A stretch of 36,702 nt of DNA from contig CAKSSJ010000023.1 in NCBI GenBank assembly GCA_934488615.1, forward strand, positions 1 to 36,702, in the 5' to 3' direction. This stretch comes from an uncultured Eubacteriales bacterium. Its GTDB lineage: Bacteria > Bacillota > Clostridia > Oscillospirales > Acutalibacteraceae. This document shows, piece after piece, positions 1-7,786 of this stretch; the first letter of the stretch is position 1; each line of letters opens with the position of its first letter. The notes beneath the pieces are model-generated. The model was given only the letters and a program-made list of their open reading frames with translations, was not told where the DNA came from and searched no databases. The position numbers and the translations under genes are program-made.

Positions 1-49
1 GACCCTTGGCTACACAGCACATTCCCTGAACTTCTGCTGAATAGTTCAT
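1..49 (-). CDS. 5' end of an unidentified minus-strand gene (partial)
   Basis: Only the first 16 codons lie in the window (MNYSAEVQGMCCVAKG). The ATG complement at 47-49 is preceded on the minus strand by GAAAGGAGA, a good Shine-Dalgarno sequence, and by a sigma-A promoter at 113-141, so a real start is likely. The peptide is too short to identify a family. The rest of the gene lies left of the window. Confidence 0.5.
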   Translation of the reverse strand, partial: MNYSAEVQGMCCVAKG

Positions 50-112
50 TATAAAAATCTCCTTTCGGTTTTTCGGGTGTTTCCCAATCTTTATCTTAGG
101 TAACCACTGAAT

Positions 113-141
113 ATTATATCAATGTGTGAAAGATTTATCAA
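113..141 (-). promoter_or_regulatory. Sigma-A promoter for the partial gene at 1-49
   Basis: On the minus strand the -35 box is TTGATA (136-141) and the -10 box is TATAAT (113-118), separated by 17 bp. It points at the start codon at 49. Confidence 0.7.
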
Positions 142-184
142 GAGTTAAAGGAAAATTTTTTCAAAAAACGTCGAATTACAGTCG

Positions 185-231
185 GTAGAGTTCAAAAAAA
201 TCACTCTACTCACGGTAGAGACGGTGTAGAG
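185..231. promoter_or_regulatory. GTAGAG repeat cluster, possible operator
   Basis: GTAGAG occurs at 185-190, 215-220 and 226-231. An inverted copy, CTCTAC, sits at 204-209 and forms a palindrome with the second direct copy (6-bp arms, 5-bp centre). The cluster lies between the divergent genes at 49 and 332. That position suits a regulator binding site, but no regulator is known and the function is inferred. Confidence 0.35.
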
Positions 232-331
232 AGGCGAAAATGCGGTGTAGGGTGACTTTCGGCGGCTTTCGGCGTACAATGAAAGCGTTGAAACAACCGC
301 ATGAAAATGCGAACCAACGGGAGGAATTCAA

Positions 332-991
332 ATGGTTCTTGAAAATGTAAATCTTCCTTATTACACAAAGAATGAGGACAAAGCAAATTCGATCTCACAC
401 CTTGTCGGTGTCGTATTCGGAGCAGTCGCTACAGCGGTTCTGCTCATGAGATCGCATGATATAAGCCACATAATAAGCTCAATAATTTTCGGCGCCGCCA
501 TGATTATTCTTTACAGCGGCTCGTCGATTTATCACAGGCTGACCCCGGGCAAAGCGAAAAAAGTTGCGCGTCTTGTCGATCACTCGGTTATTTTTGTTCT
601 GATAACAGGCACGAGCATACCGCTGATGATTCTCGACATACTCCCCTATTACAAAGCGCTTGCGATCGTCTGCATTTCGGTCAGTGTTGTGACGGCAATA
701 CTCGGTATCACCTTGACGTTTATTGATCAGGAAAAATTTAAGAAGCTGCAAATGGTGCTTTACATGGTGCTCGGCTGGATGTGCATTTTTCTTTTTTATC
801 CGATTTATAAATGCGACCCAAACGCTCTGCTGCTTTTCGGGCTGCTCGTCCTCGGCGGCACAATTTATACGCTCGGCACGATTTTCTATTCGATCGGCAG
901 ATTCAAAAGATATTACCATTTCATTTTTCACCTCTTTATCCTCGGCGGAACGGTCACGCACTTCCTTGCGTTTTTGATTTGTTTGTATTGA
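332..991 (+). CDS. Hemolysin III / TrhA-type PAQR membrane protein
   Basis: A 219-residue integral membrane protein with about seven hydrophobic segments after a polar N-terminus. Family hallmarks are visible: SISH near residue 20, SSIYH near 68, DHS near 87, and the closing histidine-rich stretch FHLFILGG with a final TH before the last helix. In PAQR proteins these histidines and aspartates line a metal-dependent hydrolase-like site. Bacterial members (YqfA/TrhA) have been linked to membrane-lipid homeostasis, and the hemolysin name is historical. The ATG at 332 has GGGAGG eight bases upstream. It appears to be monocistronic. Extragenic repeats follow it and no strong terminator was seen. 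Confidence 0.88.
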   Translation: MVLENVNLPYYTKNEDKANSISHLVGVVFGAVATAVLLMRSHDISHIISSIIFGAAMIILYSGSSIYHRLTPGKAKKVARLVDHSVIFVLITGTSIPLMILDILPYYKALAIVCISVSVVTAILGITLTFIDQEKFKKLQMVLYMVLGWMCIFLFYPIYKCDPNALLLFGLLVLGGTIYTLGTIFYSIGRFKRYYHFIFHLFILGGTVTHFLAFLICLY

Positions 992-1059
992 GGGTGCGGT
1001 GAGATAAAACATAAAATTTCTGCTGACTTTAAAGTATAATCAAGAGATTTACATTACGT

Positions 1060-1265
1060 TTCAAGCCTCCCCTTGAATGATTCAAGGGGAGGTGTCGCAT
1101 GAGCGACGGTGGAGATAAAGATTAAAGTCTGATAAAACCTTACTCCCTCAGTCGCTTACGCGCCCCCCATAGGAGGAGCCCACGCTCAAAGTGAATTTTT
1201 GCTGACTTTAAGAAAACCCCTCAGTCGGCTTCGCCGCCAGCTCCCCTATAAGGGAGCCGAGATAA
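1060..1265. repeat. Dispersed extragenic repeat, copy 1 (fills gap 992-1332)
   Basis: The stretch between the genes at 991 and 1368 contains a head palindrome at about 1067-1095 (CCTCCCCTTGAA...TTCAAGGGGAGG) and tails around 1150-1190 and 1216-1261 (CCTCAGTCGGCTTCGCC followed by AGCTCCCC...AGGGAGCC). The short phrase TGCTGACTTT flanks the pieces at about 1020, 1200 and 1270. The same modules recur at 9500-9920, 14426-14470, 18218-18241, 22681-22863 and 29670-29745. No coding capacity is seen. Confidence 0.75.
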
Positions 1266-1332
1266 GTTTCCGCTGACTTTGAGCAGAAGAATAAGCATGT
1301 CCGTTCGAAGCAGCGGCAACGGTACATCCAAG

Positions 1333-1363
1333 CAAAAAGCCCGCGACGGAGACGAAGCGAGCT
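1333..1363 (-). terminator. Intrinsic terminator of the XRE gene
   Basis: On the minus strand, AGCTCGC pairs with GCGGGCT (7 bp, one G-U) and is followed by TTTTTGC. It begins a few bases after the stop codon of the gene at 1368-1997. Confidence 0.6.
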
Positions 1364-1367
1364 TTTG

Positions 1368-1997
1368 TCATTTATTCTTTTTCTTGAAATGCACGAACAC
1401 GAACACGATTATGCAGATGAGCTGAAGTATTGCGCCCGAGAAAAAGAGATACTTGAAATCGGGCAGATTCGTAAACAGATCGACCGCTGTGTAAATGCTG
1501 GCGAACGTTGACCAAATCAGAAGCGACAGGCAGATGCACTGCGAAATATTGTGCCACCAGATGAACGAAAATACGCTCAGTGTGATGAACACAACGGGAA
1601 GTGCGAACAAAAACGAATAGTCGGCATAGGGCGCGAGTGACGGGAGCTGCTTAAAAATTAAAAAGAGAACCGATGCAATGAAATAAATTCCGATTGCCGA
1701 AACAAGGGGCACAAATACTGAAATCGAACGCTTTGAGCGCTTCTCATTGACAACCCTTTCGGGCGCTTTCGGTTCGTCCTCCTCACCCAGAAGATACGAC
1801 ATTGTAACGCCGAGCGCCTCTCCGATCTTCATTATCGTCAGAACGTCGGGCAGGCTCTCCCCTCTCTCCCATTTGGAAACCGCCTTGTCGCTGTAATTCA
1901 GTTTTTCGGCAAGGTTCAGCTGTGTTATTCCGCACGCCTTTCTCGCCTCGGTCAGCCGCTGACCGAAAACCTTTTTTATCTCATCTTCGTTAAGCAT
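1368..1997 (-). CDS. XRE-family HTH regulator with membrane domain
   Basis: A 209-residue protein. Residues about 9-65 form a Cro/C1-type helix-turn-helix (LNLAEKLNYSDKAVSKWERG, then a second part ending SYLLG). A charged linker (about 70-90) leads to four predicted transmembrane segments between about 92 and 203, ending in a lysine-rich tail. This HTH plus membrane-domain layout is common in Clostridia. The family may link envelope state to transcription, but ligand and targets cannot be read from sequence. The start at 1997 is preceded by AGGGTGAAATC, a moderate ribosome binding site, and by a promoter at 2026-2054. Confidence 0.85.
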   Translation of the reverse strand: MLNEDEIKKVFGQRLTEARKACGITQLNLAEKLNYSDKAVSKWERGESLPDVLTIMKIGEALGVTMSYLLGEEDEPKAPERVVNEKRSKRSISVFVPLVSAIGIYFIASVLFLIFKQLPSLAPYADYSFLFALPVVFITLSVFSFIWWHNISQCICLSLLIWSTFASIYTAVDLFTNLPDFKYLFFSGAILQLICIIVFVFVHFKKKNK

Positions 1998-2025
1998 GAT
2001 TTCACCCTGAAAAATAATTTCTATT

Positions 2026-2054
2026 ATTTTAACACAACCGTGCGCTTTTTACAA
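2026..2054 (-). promoter_or_regulatory. Sigma-A promoter of the XRE gene
   Basis: Minus strand -35 TTGTAA (2049-2054), 17-bp spacer, -10 TAAAAT (2026-2031), about 30 bp from the start codon. Confidence 0.6.
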
Positions 2055-2069
2055 CATGATTTATAAAGA

Positions 2070-2116
2070 AAAAAGACCGTTGAATTACGAGAATTCAACG
2101 ACCTTTTCTTTTTTAA
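2070..2116 (-). terminator. Terminator of the rplU-prp-rpmA operon
   Basis: A 12-bp stem built from GGTCGTTGAATT and AATTCAACGGTC (two G-U pairs) with a short loop is followed by TTTTTTC on the minus strand. It lies just after the L27 stop codon. Confidence 0.8.
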
Positions 2117-2122
2117 TAAAGA

Positions 2123-2407
2123 TTACTGCTCAACGGGATATACGCTGACCTTCTTGCGATCCTTGCCCCAACGCTCGTACTTAACAGTACCGTCGATGAG
2201 AGCGAAGAGAGTATCGTCAGAACCCTTGCCAACGTTGTTGCCCGGATGGATGTGTGTTCCGCGCTGCTTGTAAAGGATGTTACCTGCAAGAACAAACTGA
2301 CCGTCGGCACGCTTTGCGCCAAGTCTCTTTGACTCGGAATCACGGCCGTTACGGGTGGAACCCATACCTTTCTTATGAGCGAAAAGCTGAATGTTGATCT
2401 TAAGCAT
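2123..2407 (-). CDS. rpmA: 50S ribosomal protein L27, with cleavable N-terminal extension
   Basis: A 94-residue L27. It begins MLKINIQLF and then AHKKGMGSTRNGRDSESK, the standard L27 N-terminus that reaches the peptidyl transferase centre. In Firmicutes the short extension ending in the bulky LF pair is removed by the protease Prp, leaving AHKKG at the N-terminus. The prp gene is immediately upstream and overlaps by 8 nt. A strong ribosome binding site (GGAGGTG) precedes the ATG. The body carries KRLGAKR and HPGNNVGKGSDDTLFAL as expected for the family. Confidence 0.97.
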   Translation of the reverse strand: MLKINIQLFAHKKGMGSTRNGRDSESKRLGAKRADGQFVLAGNILYKQRGTHIHPGNNVGKGSDDTLFALIDGTVKYERWGKDRKKVSVYPVEQ

Positions 2408-2723
2408 TTTGACACCTCCGTAGTGTTACTTTAATGTTGTCTGGATAATCTGCGGCTAAAGCCTCAAGGTGAAGCCTTAAGCCCTCAAGAATTTGCTGCG
2501 CATCGGATAATTCAGTCTTGACGTGAAAGCTCATGAATCCGTCGGAAACATCAGCCTCCGCCTCGCACTTAACGATTTCGGTAACCGTGTTCGCCGCCAT
2601 GTAAGCCGCCGAGGAAACCGCCGAACAGATAATGTCCGAGCCTGCCTCTGCCGAGCCCGAATGACCGCTTATTTCGAAGCCCTCGATCGCCTTATCCGAA
2701 CAGAAGAAATCAATTCTAATCAT
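2400..2723 (-). CDS. prp: Ribosomal-processing cysteine protease Prp
   Basis: A 107-residue protein of the YsxB/Prp family, matching the usual length. The active-site region reads GHSGSAEAGSDIICSAVS around residues 20-37. In characterised Prp the histidine of GH and the cysteine of the C-S-A-V segment form the catalytic dyad, and both are present. Prp removes the N-terminal extension of L27. It lies between rplU (3-base gap) and rpmA (8-nt overlap), the conserved Firmicutes order, so its expression is tied to that of its substrate. Confidence 0.93.
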   Translation of the reverse strand: MIRIDFFCSDKAIEGFEISGHSGSAEAGSDIICSAVSSAAYMAANTVTEIVKCEAEADVSDGFMSFHVKTELSDAQQILEGLRLHLEALAADYPDNIKVTLRRCQNA

Positions 2724-2726
2724 TGC

Positions 2727-3038
2727 TTATGCGTTGATAGCTGAGATTTCTACCTTAGTGTAGGGCTGTCTGTGTCCCATCTTGCGCTTCTCGTTCTTCT
2801 TCGGCTTGTAGGTAAATACAACTACCTTCTTAGCCTTGCCATTCTTGACAGCCTTTGCCGTTACAGTTGCACCGTCAACATACGGAGCGCCTACAACAAT
2901 GCCATCTTCCTTACCGACTGCGATAACCTTGTCAAAAACAACTTCGCTGTCAGCCTCAACGTCAAGCTTCTCAATGTAGAGGGTGTCTCCAGCCTCAACC
3001 TTGTACTGCTTGCCGCCGGTAACGATGATTGCGTACAT
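2727..3038 (-). CDS. rplU: 50S ribosomal protein L21
   Basis: A 103-residue L21 that starts MYAIIVTGGKQYKVEAGD, the family signature, and ends with the basic segment FTYKPKKNEKRKMGHRQPYTKV that contacts 23S rRNA. It is the first gene of the L21-Prp-L27 operon. GGAAGG is a reasonable ribosome binding site. Expression is probably controlled by the structured leader at 3045-3134. Confidence 0.97.
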   Translation of the reverse strand: MYAIIVTGGKQYKVEAGDTLYIEKLDVEADSEVVFDKVIAVGKEDGIVVGAPYVDGATVTAKAVKNGKAKKVVVFTYKPKKNEKRKMGHRQPYTKVEISAINA

Positions 3039-3044
3039 TCTAAC

Positions 3045-3134
3045 TAACCTTCCTTTATTATGGACTCGCTACGTGGGGCGGAATAAATCACTTGTGCCGC
3101 CCGAAAGCGACGCCCGTAATATGCGGTATTTAGA
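3045..3134 (-). ncRNA. Ribosomal protein L21 leader RNA
   Basis: Between the promoter (3135-3163) and rplU lies a roughly 90-nt leader. It has paired GC-rich segments: GGGCGUCGC with GCGACG-like complements, and GGGCGG against CCGCCC across the sequence CACAAGUGAUUUAUU. Position, length and the CGUCGC...GUAGCG closing stem fit the Firmicutes L21 autoregulatory leader, in which the ribosomal protein is thought to bind its own mRNA. The assignment rests on recall of the family and was not checked with a covariance model. Confidence 0.6.
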
Positions 3135-3163
3135 ATTTTACCACATGGGTCAAGGTTTGTCAA
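3135..3163 (-). promoter_or_regulatory. Sigma-A promoter of rplU-prp-rpmA
   Basis: Minus strand -35 TTGACA (3158-3163), 17-bp spacer, -10 TAAAAT (3135-3140). The consensus -35 and ideal spacing fit a highly expressed ribosomal operon. Confidence 0.85.
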
Positions 3164-3223
3164 CAGTTTTGCAAAAAAATCATGCGGTAATTACATCTTT
3201 ATTTGACTTAATAATCACAAAAA

Positions 3224-4780
3224 TTATTTCGGCTGAATTATTGAGAAAATGAGCTCGGCTGAAAACCTGATGAGCTTTGTTAGGAAAGCAAAAATCTGCG
3301 AAATTGCCGTGGGCTTGATAAGCTCCTCGGTGACGGGAGAAAGCGTGTTCGTCTTGCTGTCGTACTTCATGAACTGCGGATAAAGCTCGCTGTCGCTGAC
3401 CGTGAGCTGTTTTTCGCTCTTTGCAAGCCGGATGAGGAAATCGGTCGATTCGCCGACATTGTAATCAACGTGCGCCATGTCGCGGATAAACCATGTCTGC
3501 TCTGGAAGCATGCAGGTTGACGCGTCTATCTGACGGTCTGCGCTCAGGTGATCGTGTCCGTCCGCCCTCGCCTGCGTGTAGCCCTCCGGGAGCATTTCGC
3601 CGAACTTTGCGCTTGTTGCGCCGCCGGAAGCGTAGTCAACATCAATCAAAAAATCGTTGTTGCTGTTTGTCGCGGTGTCGGAAACGGGAAGTCCCTGCAT
3701 GTTGTACTGTGCGGTTATATAAACTGTCGTGTCCTTCTGAGCTGAGCTGAGTATGTCGTAAGCCTTGGCTTGAACATTGTAATGGTACTCGTCAATGGAT
3801 TTTACAAGGGTCGGGTCAGCATCGGCAAGCATGAAATCCTTTGCCTTTTCATAATTTTCCGCGTCAACCAAGCCCCAAAGACCGGGCATATATCCGAAAA
3901 CGGGAATGATAAGCTCCTTATAGAGGCGGTCATTGAGGTTTGTCAGAATATTGTTGATATAGCCGTCGACCGAAGCGTTGATTTTGTATGCTTCAAGAGC
4001 CTCATTGAGGAACATTATCAGCTCATCAAGGAAATCGTTTCTTGTAAGCTGAGCCATTCTGCGGATAAGTCCGTAAGCGTCGATGCTCAGATCGCCCGAG
4101 AACATTGAGCCCATGCATGTCGTTCCCTGAAACGCGGTCGAGCAAAGCGAAACGCTGTCAACATCGGCACTGCCGTACTTATAAAGATAGGTGCTTGTCA
4201 CCGTTCCGCCCATGCTGAAAGCGGCAAGCGCAACGCGGTCGCACTTTGTCTGAGCCTTGACATTTTTAATAAATTTATTAAGCTCATCGGCATGCTTGAG
4301 CGGATCGAGCCGCCAATCGTAATTGAAGAAATATGTATTGTCCGCGCCGAATGCCTCTATTCCTGCCTTGACAACGCCTCCCTCGTCCTTGACCTCATTC
4401 ATGAAGCTTTCGGGATAGTTGCCTGCACTCAGCGGGAAAAGATCGGTCGAAACGTCATACTTTGAGCTGCCATCGGTGTTGCAAGCAAGGTCGTCAAACG
4501 CCTCCGCCGCCGCTGGAAAAAGTGCGTCGCCGAGCTTATCGTAATCATTGTCCTTAAAGAACTCAACAAGCGGAAGCGCGATTTTCGAAGCAAGCTTCAT
4601 TATCGTCTTTGTCTGAGTCGGAAAAACCTTTTCGCCGTCCTTGTAAAGAGGGAATGTGTTCATTCCGCTGACAACGACAAAGGCAGTTTTCGGCTCCTTT
4701 GCAAATGCAGGCATCATTGAGCAGAACACAACTGCAAGGCAAAGAATAACGCTGAGAAAAATTTTGGCTGATTTTTTCAT
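3224..4780 (-). CDS. Secreted alpha/beta-hydrolase, lipase/LCAT-like
   Basis: A 518-residue protein with an N-terminal signal peptide (MKK, then a hydrophobic core to about residue 22, and an AFA-like cleavage site). The nucleophile elbow LAAFSMGGTV (A-x-S-x-G, near residue 195) fits an alpha/beta hydrolase of the lipase or lecithin:cholesterol acyltransferase group. The upstream phrase FFNYDWRLDPLKHADEL is typical of LCAT-like enzymes, and a late H-x-D-like segment (MAHVDYN) could supply the catalytic histidine. The substrate is unknown, probably an extracellular ester. The ATG at 4780 follows GAAAGGAT. It lies downstream of gtrA on the same strand. Confidence 0.75.
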   Translation of the reverse strand: MKKSAKIFLSVILCLAVVFCSMMPAFAKEPKTAFVVVSGMNTFPLYKDGEKVFPTQTKTIMKLASKIALPLVEFFKDNDYDKLGDALFPAAAEAFDDLACNTDGSSKYDVSTDLFPLSAGNYPESFMNEVKDEGGVVKAGIEAFGADNTYFFNYDWRLDPLKHADELNKFIKNVKAQTKCDRVALAAFSMGGTVTSTYLYKYGSADVDSVSLCSTAFQGTTCMGSMFSGDLSIDAYGLIRRMAQLTRNDFLDELIMFLNEALEAYKINASVDGYINNILTNLNDRLYKELIIPVFGYMPGLWGLVDAENYEKAKDFMLADADPTLVKSIDEYHYNVQAKAYDILSSAQKDTTVYITAQYNMQGLPVSDTATNSNNDFLIDVDYASGGATSAKFGEMLPEGYTQARADGHDHLSADRQIDASTCMLPEQTWFIRDMAHVDYNVGESTDFLIRLAKSEKQLTVSDSELYPQFMKYDSKTNTLSPVTEELIKPTAISQIFAFLTKLIRFSAELIFSIIQPK

Positions 4781-4860
4781 AATTTTTATCCTTTCTCTGA
4801 AAAGGGTAAAAGCCCACAGTGCCGCGGCAGTGTGAACTTTTTTTTAATTTTATGCGACGG

Positions 4861-5352
4861 TCAGCTGTCGCTTTTTCTTTTTCTGTATGCCCAGAATTTG
4901 TTGATAACAAAATTTATCGGCACGGAAACAACGAGATTTAAAATCGGAGCAATGTAGCCCGCGAGCTTTACGGCGGTTATCGTAATGCCGAGCCTTGCGG
5001 CGATCGGCAAAAGAAAGCCGACATAATTTTCAAGATGGATCAAATTGAGCCAAAAAGCGGTAAGCAATTCAGCAAGGATCAATCCCGTAAAGCTGTACGA
5101 GATGTAGGTCTTTATCAATATCTTCCACCATTTTTCCGCGTTGTCGTCCTTGGCCGTTCCGAAAACAAAATTGCTGTTCAGCAGGAACGAGACAAAAACG
5201 CTTATGATGAATGCGGGGATATTGCAGATAAGCGGAGCCACACCGAAATAGTACAGCACCGAATATGTGACATACGACACAACGGTGTTGACGACTCCGA
5301 CCAATCCGAATTTAATGAACTGTATCAATCCCGAAAATTTTCCTTTGCTCAT
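4861..5352 (-). CDS. GtrA family membrane protein
   Basis: A 163-residue protein with four predicted membrane helices. The start QFIKFGLVGVVNTVVSYVTYSVLYYFG is the GtrA signature (F-x-x-V-G-x-x-N-T). The end FVINKFWAYRKRK is also typical (N-F-x-x-x-K-x-W-V-F). GtrA proteins are thought to help move lipid-linked sugars across the membrane or support cell-wall glycosylation. It follows the glutamine-type ABC ATPase gene by 21 bp, so it may be read with it, although no functional link is known. Confidence 0.85.
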   Translation of the reverse strand: MSKGKFSGLIQFIKFGLVGVVNTVVSYVTYSVLYYFGVAPLICNIPAFIISVFVSFLLNSNFVFGTAKDDNAEKWWKILIKTYISYSFTGLILAELLTAFWLNLIHLENYVGFLLPIAARLGITITAVKLAGYIAPILNLVVSVPINFVINKFWAYRKRKSDS

Positions 5353-5373
5353 TCCGACACGTCCTTAATCCTG

Positions 5374-6156
5374 TTATTTCTGATATGTGTTGAGGAATGC
5401 CCTTGTTCTCTCGTTCTTAGGATTGACGAGAACCTCCTCGGGCGTGCCCATCTCGGCGATAACGCCGTTGTCCATGAAGATGACCTCGTCGGAAACGTCC
5501 TTTGCGAAGTTCATTTCATGGGTGACGATAACCATTGTCATTTTATCCTCGGCAAGCTGACGGATAGTCTTGAGAATCTCACCCGTAAGCTCGGGGTCGA
5601 GTGCCGACGTCGGCTCGTCGAAGAAGAGAATTTTCGGATTCATCGCAAGCGCACGGGCTATAGAAACTCTCTGCTGCTGTCCGCCCGAGAGCTGACAGGG
5701 GTAGAAATCCAGCTTGTCGGAAAGTCCGACCTTATCGAGGAAATATTTTGCCGTCCTGTCGATCTCCTCAAGCAGTTCCTTTTTCTTCTGCTTGTAATCG
5801 GGACGTCTTTTCGCCGCAAGCTTCATCGCGAGCGTAACGTTGCCGAGCGCGGTGTACTGCGGAAAAAGATTGAACTGCTGAAAAACAAGACCGATATTCT
5901 GCTTGTTTTTCGCAAGCTCCTTGAGCTGCTTTTTATCGGTTATGTCGCTGTCAAAAACGACCTGACCGTTGACTGAGATTTTACCCGTGGTGGCTGTTTC
6001 AAGTCCGTTGATACAGCGCAGAAGCGTGGTCTTGCCGCTTCCCGAGGAGCCGATGACGGAGAGAACCTTGCCCTCCTGCAATTCAAAGGTGATGCCCTTG
6101 AGGACCTCGGTTGCGCCGAAATTTTTTGTTAAGTCCTTAACTTCAAGTATTGCCAT
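5374..6156 (-). CDS. Polar amino-acid ABC transporter, ATP-binding protein
   Basis: A 260-residue ATPase of the GlnQ/HisP class. Visible motifs are Walker A GSSGSGKTTLLR (about 36-47), Q-loop VFQQFNLFP, signature LSGGQQQRVSIARAL, Walker B ILFFDEPTSALDPEL and the switch histidine in VTHEMNFAKDV. It would power uptake of a polar amino acid together with the permease at 6170 and the binding protein at 6934. The gap to the permease is 13 bp. The insertion around AKRRPDYKQKKKELLEEID is slightly longer than in classical GlnQ. The substrate cannot be decided. Confidence 0.93.
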   Translation of the reverse strand: MAILEVKDLTKNFGATEVLKGITFELQEGKVLSVIGSSGSGKTTLLRCINGLETATTGKISVNGQVVFDSDITDKKQLKELAKNKQNIGLVFQQFNLFPQYTALGNVTLAMKLAAKRRPDYKQKKKELLEEIDRTAKYFLDKVGLSDKLDFYPCQLSGGQQQRVSIARALAMNPKILFFDEPTSALDPELTGEILKTIRQLAEDKMTMVIVTHEMNFAKDVSDEVIFMDNGVIAEMGTPEEVLVNPKNERTRAFLNTYQK

Positions 6157-6169
6157 TTCTCAGCCCTCC

Positions 6170-6859
6170 TTACACCTTGAAATAATCGAGCTTCTTTTCA
6201 AGCTTGCCGAAAAGAAGAGTGAGAATGCCGCAGAATACGAGATAGTAAACACCCGTGAAGAACAGCGGCCAAATCTGACCCGAAATGCCGTGAGAGCCCT
6301 TGAGGAATGCCTGTCCTGCCCATATGATCTCCTGCAAGGCGATAATTCTTGCGAGCGAGGTGTCCTTTACGAGAGTAATGATCTCATTGGACATGGGCGG
6401 AACGATACGTTTGATCATCTGGAGGAGAGTGACCTTGAAGAAAATCTCCGATTTAGTCATGCCGAGAACCATTCCGGCTTCCTGCTGTCCGACGGGAACG
6501 CCCTCGATGCCGCCGCGGTATATCTCGGAGAAATAGCATGCATAGTTGAGAATGAAAGCGACCGCCGCCGCAGTGAATCTGCCGTCCTCGCCGCCGCCCC
6601 AAATCGGAGTACCGAATACAAGTCCGGGCATGTAGTAAATAATAAGCATCTGAATCATAAGAGGAGAGCCTCGGAAAATCCAAACGATTATCTTGACAAG
6701 ACCGCTCAGCGGCTTGAATTTTGACATTGAGCCGAAGGAGATTATCAGACCGAGCGGAAGCGCACCGACAAGCGTTACGAAAAACAGCTTGACCGTCTGA
6801 AGAAATCCCATATTTAAAGACTCAAATACTATCGGGAACTGTTCAATAAACTGTGACAT
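6170..6859 (-). CDS. Polar amino-acid ABC transporter, permease
   Basis: A HisM/GlnP-type permease of 229 residues if started at the ATG complement 6857-6859 (MSQFIEQF), which has AAAGGATG upstream. An earlier ATG at 6892 would add 11 residues but lies inside the stem-loop at 6880-6910 and lacks a good ribosome binding site. About five transmembrane helices are visible. The family EAA loop is present as YRGGIEGVPVGQQEAGMVLGM...KRIVPPMSNE, which docks on the ATPase. Second gene of the three-gene importer operon. Confidence 0.92.
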   Translation of the reverse strand: MSQFIEQFPIVFESLNMGFLQTVKLFFVTLVGALPLGLIISFGSMSKFKPLSGLVKIIVWIFRGSPLMIQMLIIYYMPGLVFGTPIWGGGEDGRFTAAAVAFILNYACYFSEIYRGGIEGVPVGQQEAGMVLGMTKSEIFFKVTLLQMIKRIVPPMSNEIITLVKDTSLARIIALQEIIWAGQAFLKGSHGISGQIWPLFFTGVYYLVFCGILTLLFGKLEKKLDYFKV

Positions 6860-6879
6860 AAAAACATCCTTTTGCACCA

Positions 6880-6910
6880 AAACAGAGAACATTATTCATG
6901 TCCTCTGTTT
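6880..6910 (-). promoter_or_regulatory. Intercistronic stem-loop between binding protein and permease
   Basis: On the minus strand, AAACAGAGGACAT pairs with ATGTTCTCTGTTT (13 bp, one G-U, 5-nt loop). No U-run follows, so it is more likely an mRNA-stabilising or processing element that keeps the binding-protein message abundant than a strong terminator. A matching element separates metQ from metN (31065-31095). Confidence 0.6.
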
Positions 6911-6933
6911 GTGTAGATTTAATTGCTTGATAC

Positions 6934-7755
6934 TTATTTAATGAGGGAAGCCTGAACGCCGTACTGCTCTGCGATCTTCTCCATTGAGCCGTCAGCCATG
7001 GAAGCCTTGAAGAACTCGTTGAGCTTAGCTGTGAGGTCACTGCCCTGACGGAAGCCAACGCCGTATTCCTCGGAGTTGAGGTCGATCGTGTAAGCAAGCT
7101 TGGCGTTTGCAGTGCCTTCGCCGACCATAGCGGCAGCCATAAGCTTGTCGATGATAGCGGCATCGCATGTGCCCGAGGAAACCTCTGTAAGTGCTGTTGC
7201 CTGATCCTTAACAGGTGTAGCCTTGAAGCCGTTTGCAGTTGCCATTTTCTCTCCGGCGGAGCCTGCCTCAACCGCAAAGGTGAGATCCTTGCAAGCCTCA
7301 ACGCTGTTGTACTTGGAAGCTACGTCCTTGTTGACAACAACAACCTGAGCGTTGTTGCAATATGCTTTTGTGCATGACATTGTTGATGTAACTTCATCAA
7401 CGAGAGTCATACCGTTCCATACGCAGTCGATTGACTTATTGTTGATTTCCATTACCTTGTTGTCCCAGTCGATTTCAACGAACTCAACCTCAACGCCGAT
7501 GCTCTTAGCGAAAGCCTTAGCCATATCAGCGTCAAAACCGATCCATTCGTCGCTTCCTTTTGCTTTGTAGTCCATCGGCTCAAAGTCTGTGATACCAACA
7601 ACAAGCTTGCCTTTGCTCTGAACATAAGCGAGGTCGCTTGAAGCCGTTGTGCTCTCTTTGTCATCCGTCGCAGCCTTCTTATCGCCGCAGCCTGCGAAGA
7701 TGAATGTCATGGCAGCCATGAGGACTGCGAGTGTGATTGCAATGATTTTTTTCAT
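6934..7755 (-). CDS. Polar amino-acid ABC transporter, substrate-binding lipoprotein
   Basis: A 273-residue SBP (family 3). The start at 7755 (MKKIIAIT) is chosen because GGAGG lies 8 nt upstream, and an upstream in-frame TTG would include that site. The signal peptide ends in the lipobox TFIFAGC, so the protein is probably a lipoprotein on the outer membrane face. The mature part shows the family pattern KGKLVVGITDFEPMDY, IGFDADMAKAFAKSIGVEVEFVEIDWD and WNGMTLVDEVTSTMSCTKAYCNN. It is the first gene of the operon. The ligand is not determinable. Confidence 0.93.
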   Translation of the reverse strand: MKKIIAITLAVLMAAMTFIFAGCGDKKAATDDKESTTASSDLAYVQSKGKLVVGITDFEPMDYKAKGSDEWIGFDADMAKAFAKSIGVEVEFVEIDWDNKVMEINNKSIDCVWNGMTLVDEVTSTMSCTKAYCNNAQVVVVNKDVASKYNSVEACKDLTFAVEAGSAGEKMATANGFKATPVKDQATALTEVSSGTCDAAIIDKLMAAAMVGEGTANAKLAYTIDLNSEEYGVGFRQGSDLTAKLNEFFKASMADGSMEKIAEQYGVQASLIK

Positions 7756-7786
7756 AATGTTTACCTCCAAACTTTATTGTGGTATC

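Noticed and set aside
479..1012. 177-codon minus-strand ORF over the hemolysin III gene
   Set aside because: Shadow of a clear family member on the plus strand; no ribosome binding site or protein-like hydrophobicity pattern.
4795..4850. Terminator between gtrA and the lipase gene
   Set aside because: CACAGTGCC/GGCAGTGTG forms a stem with a mismatch, but the T-run follows it only on the plus strand, where there is no gene to terminate; left unassigned.
5035..5976. 313-codon plus-strand ORF over the gtrA and ABC ATPase genes
   Set aside because: Antisense shadow; both minus-strand genes have complete family motifs.
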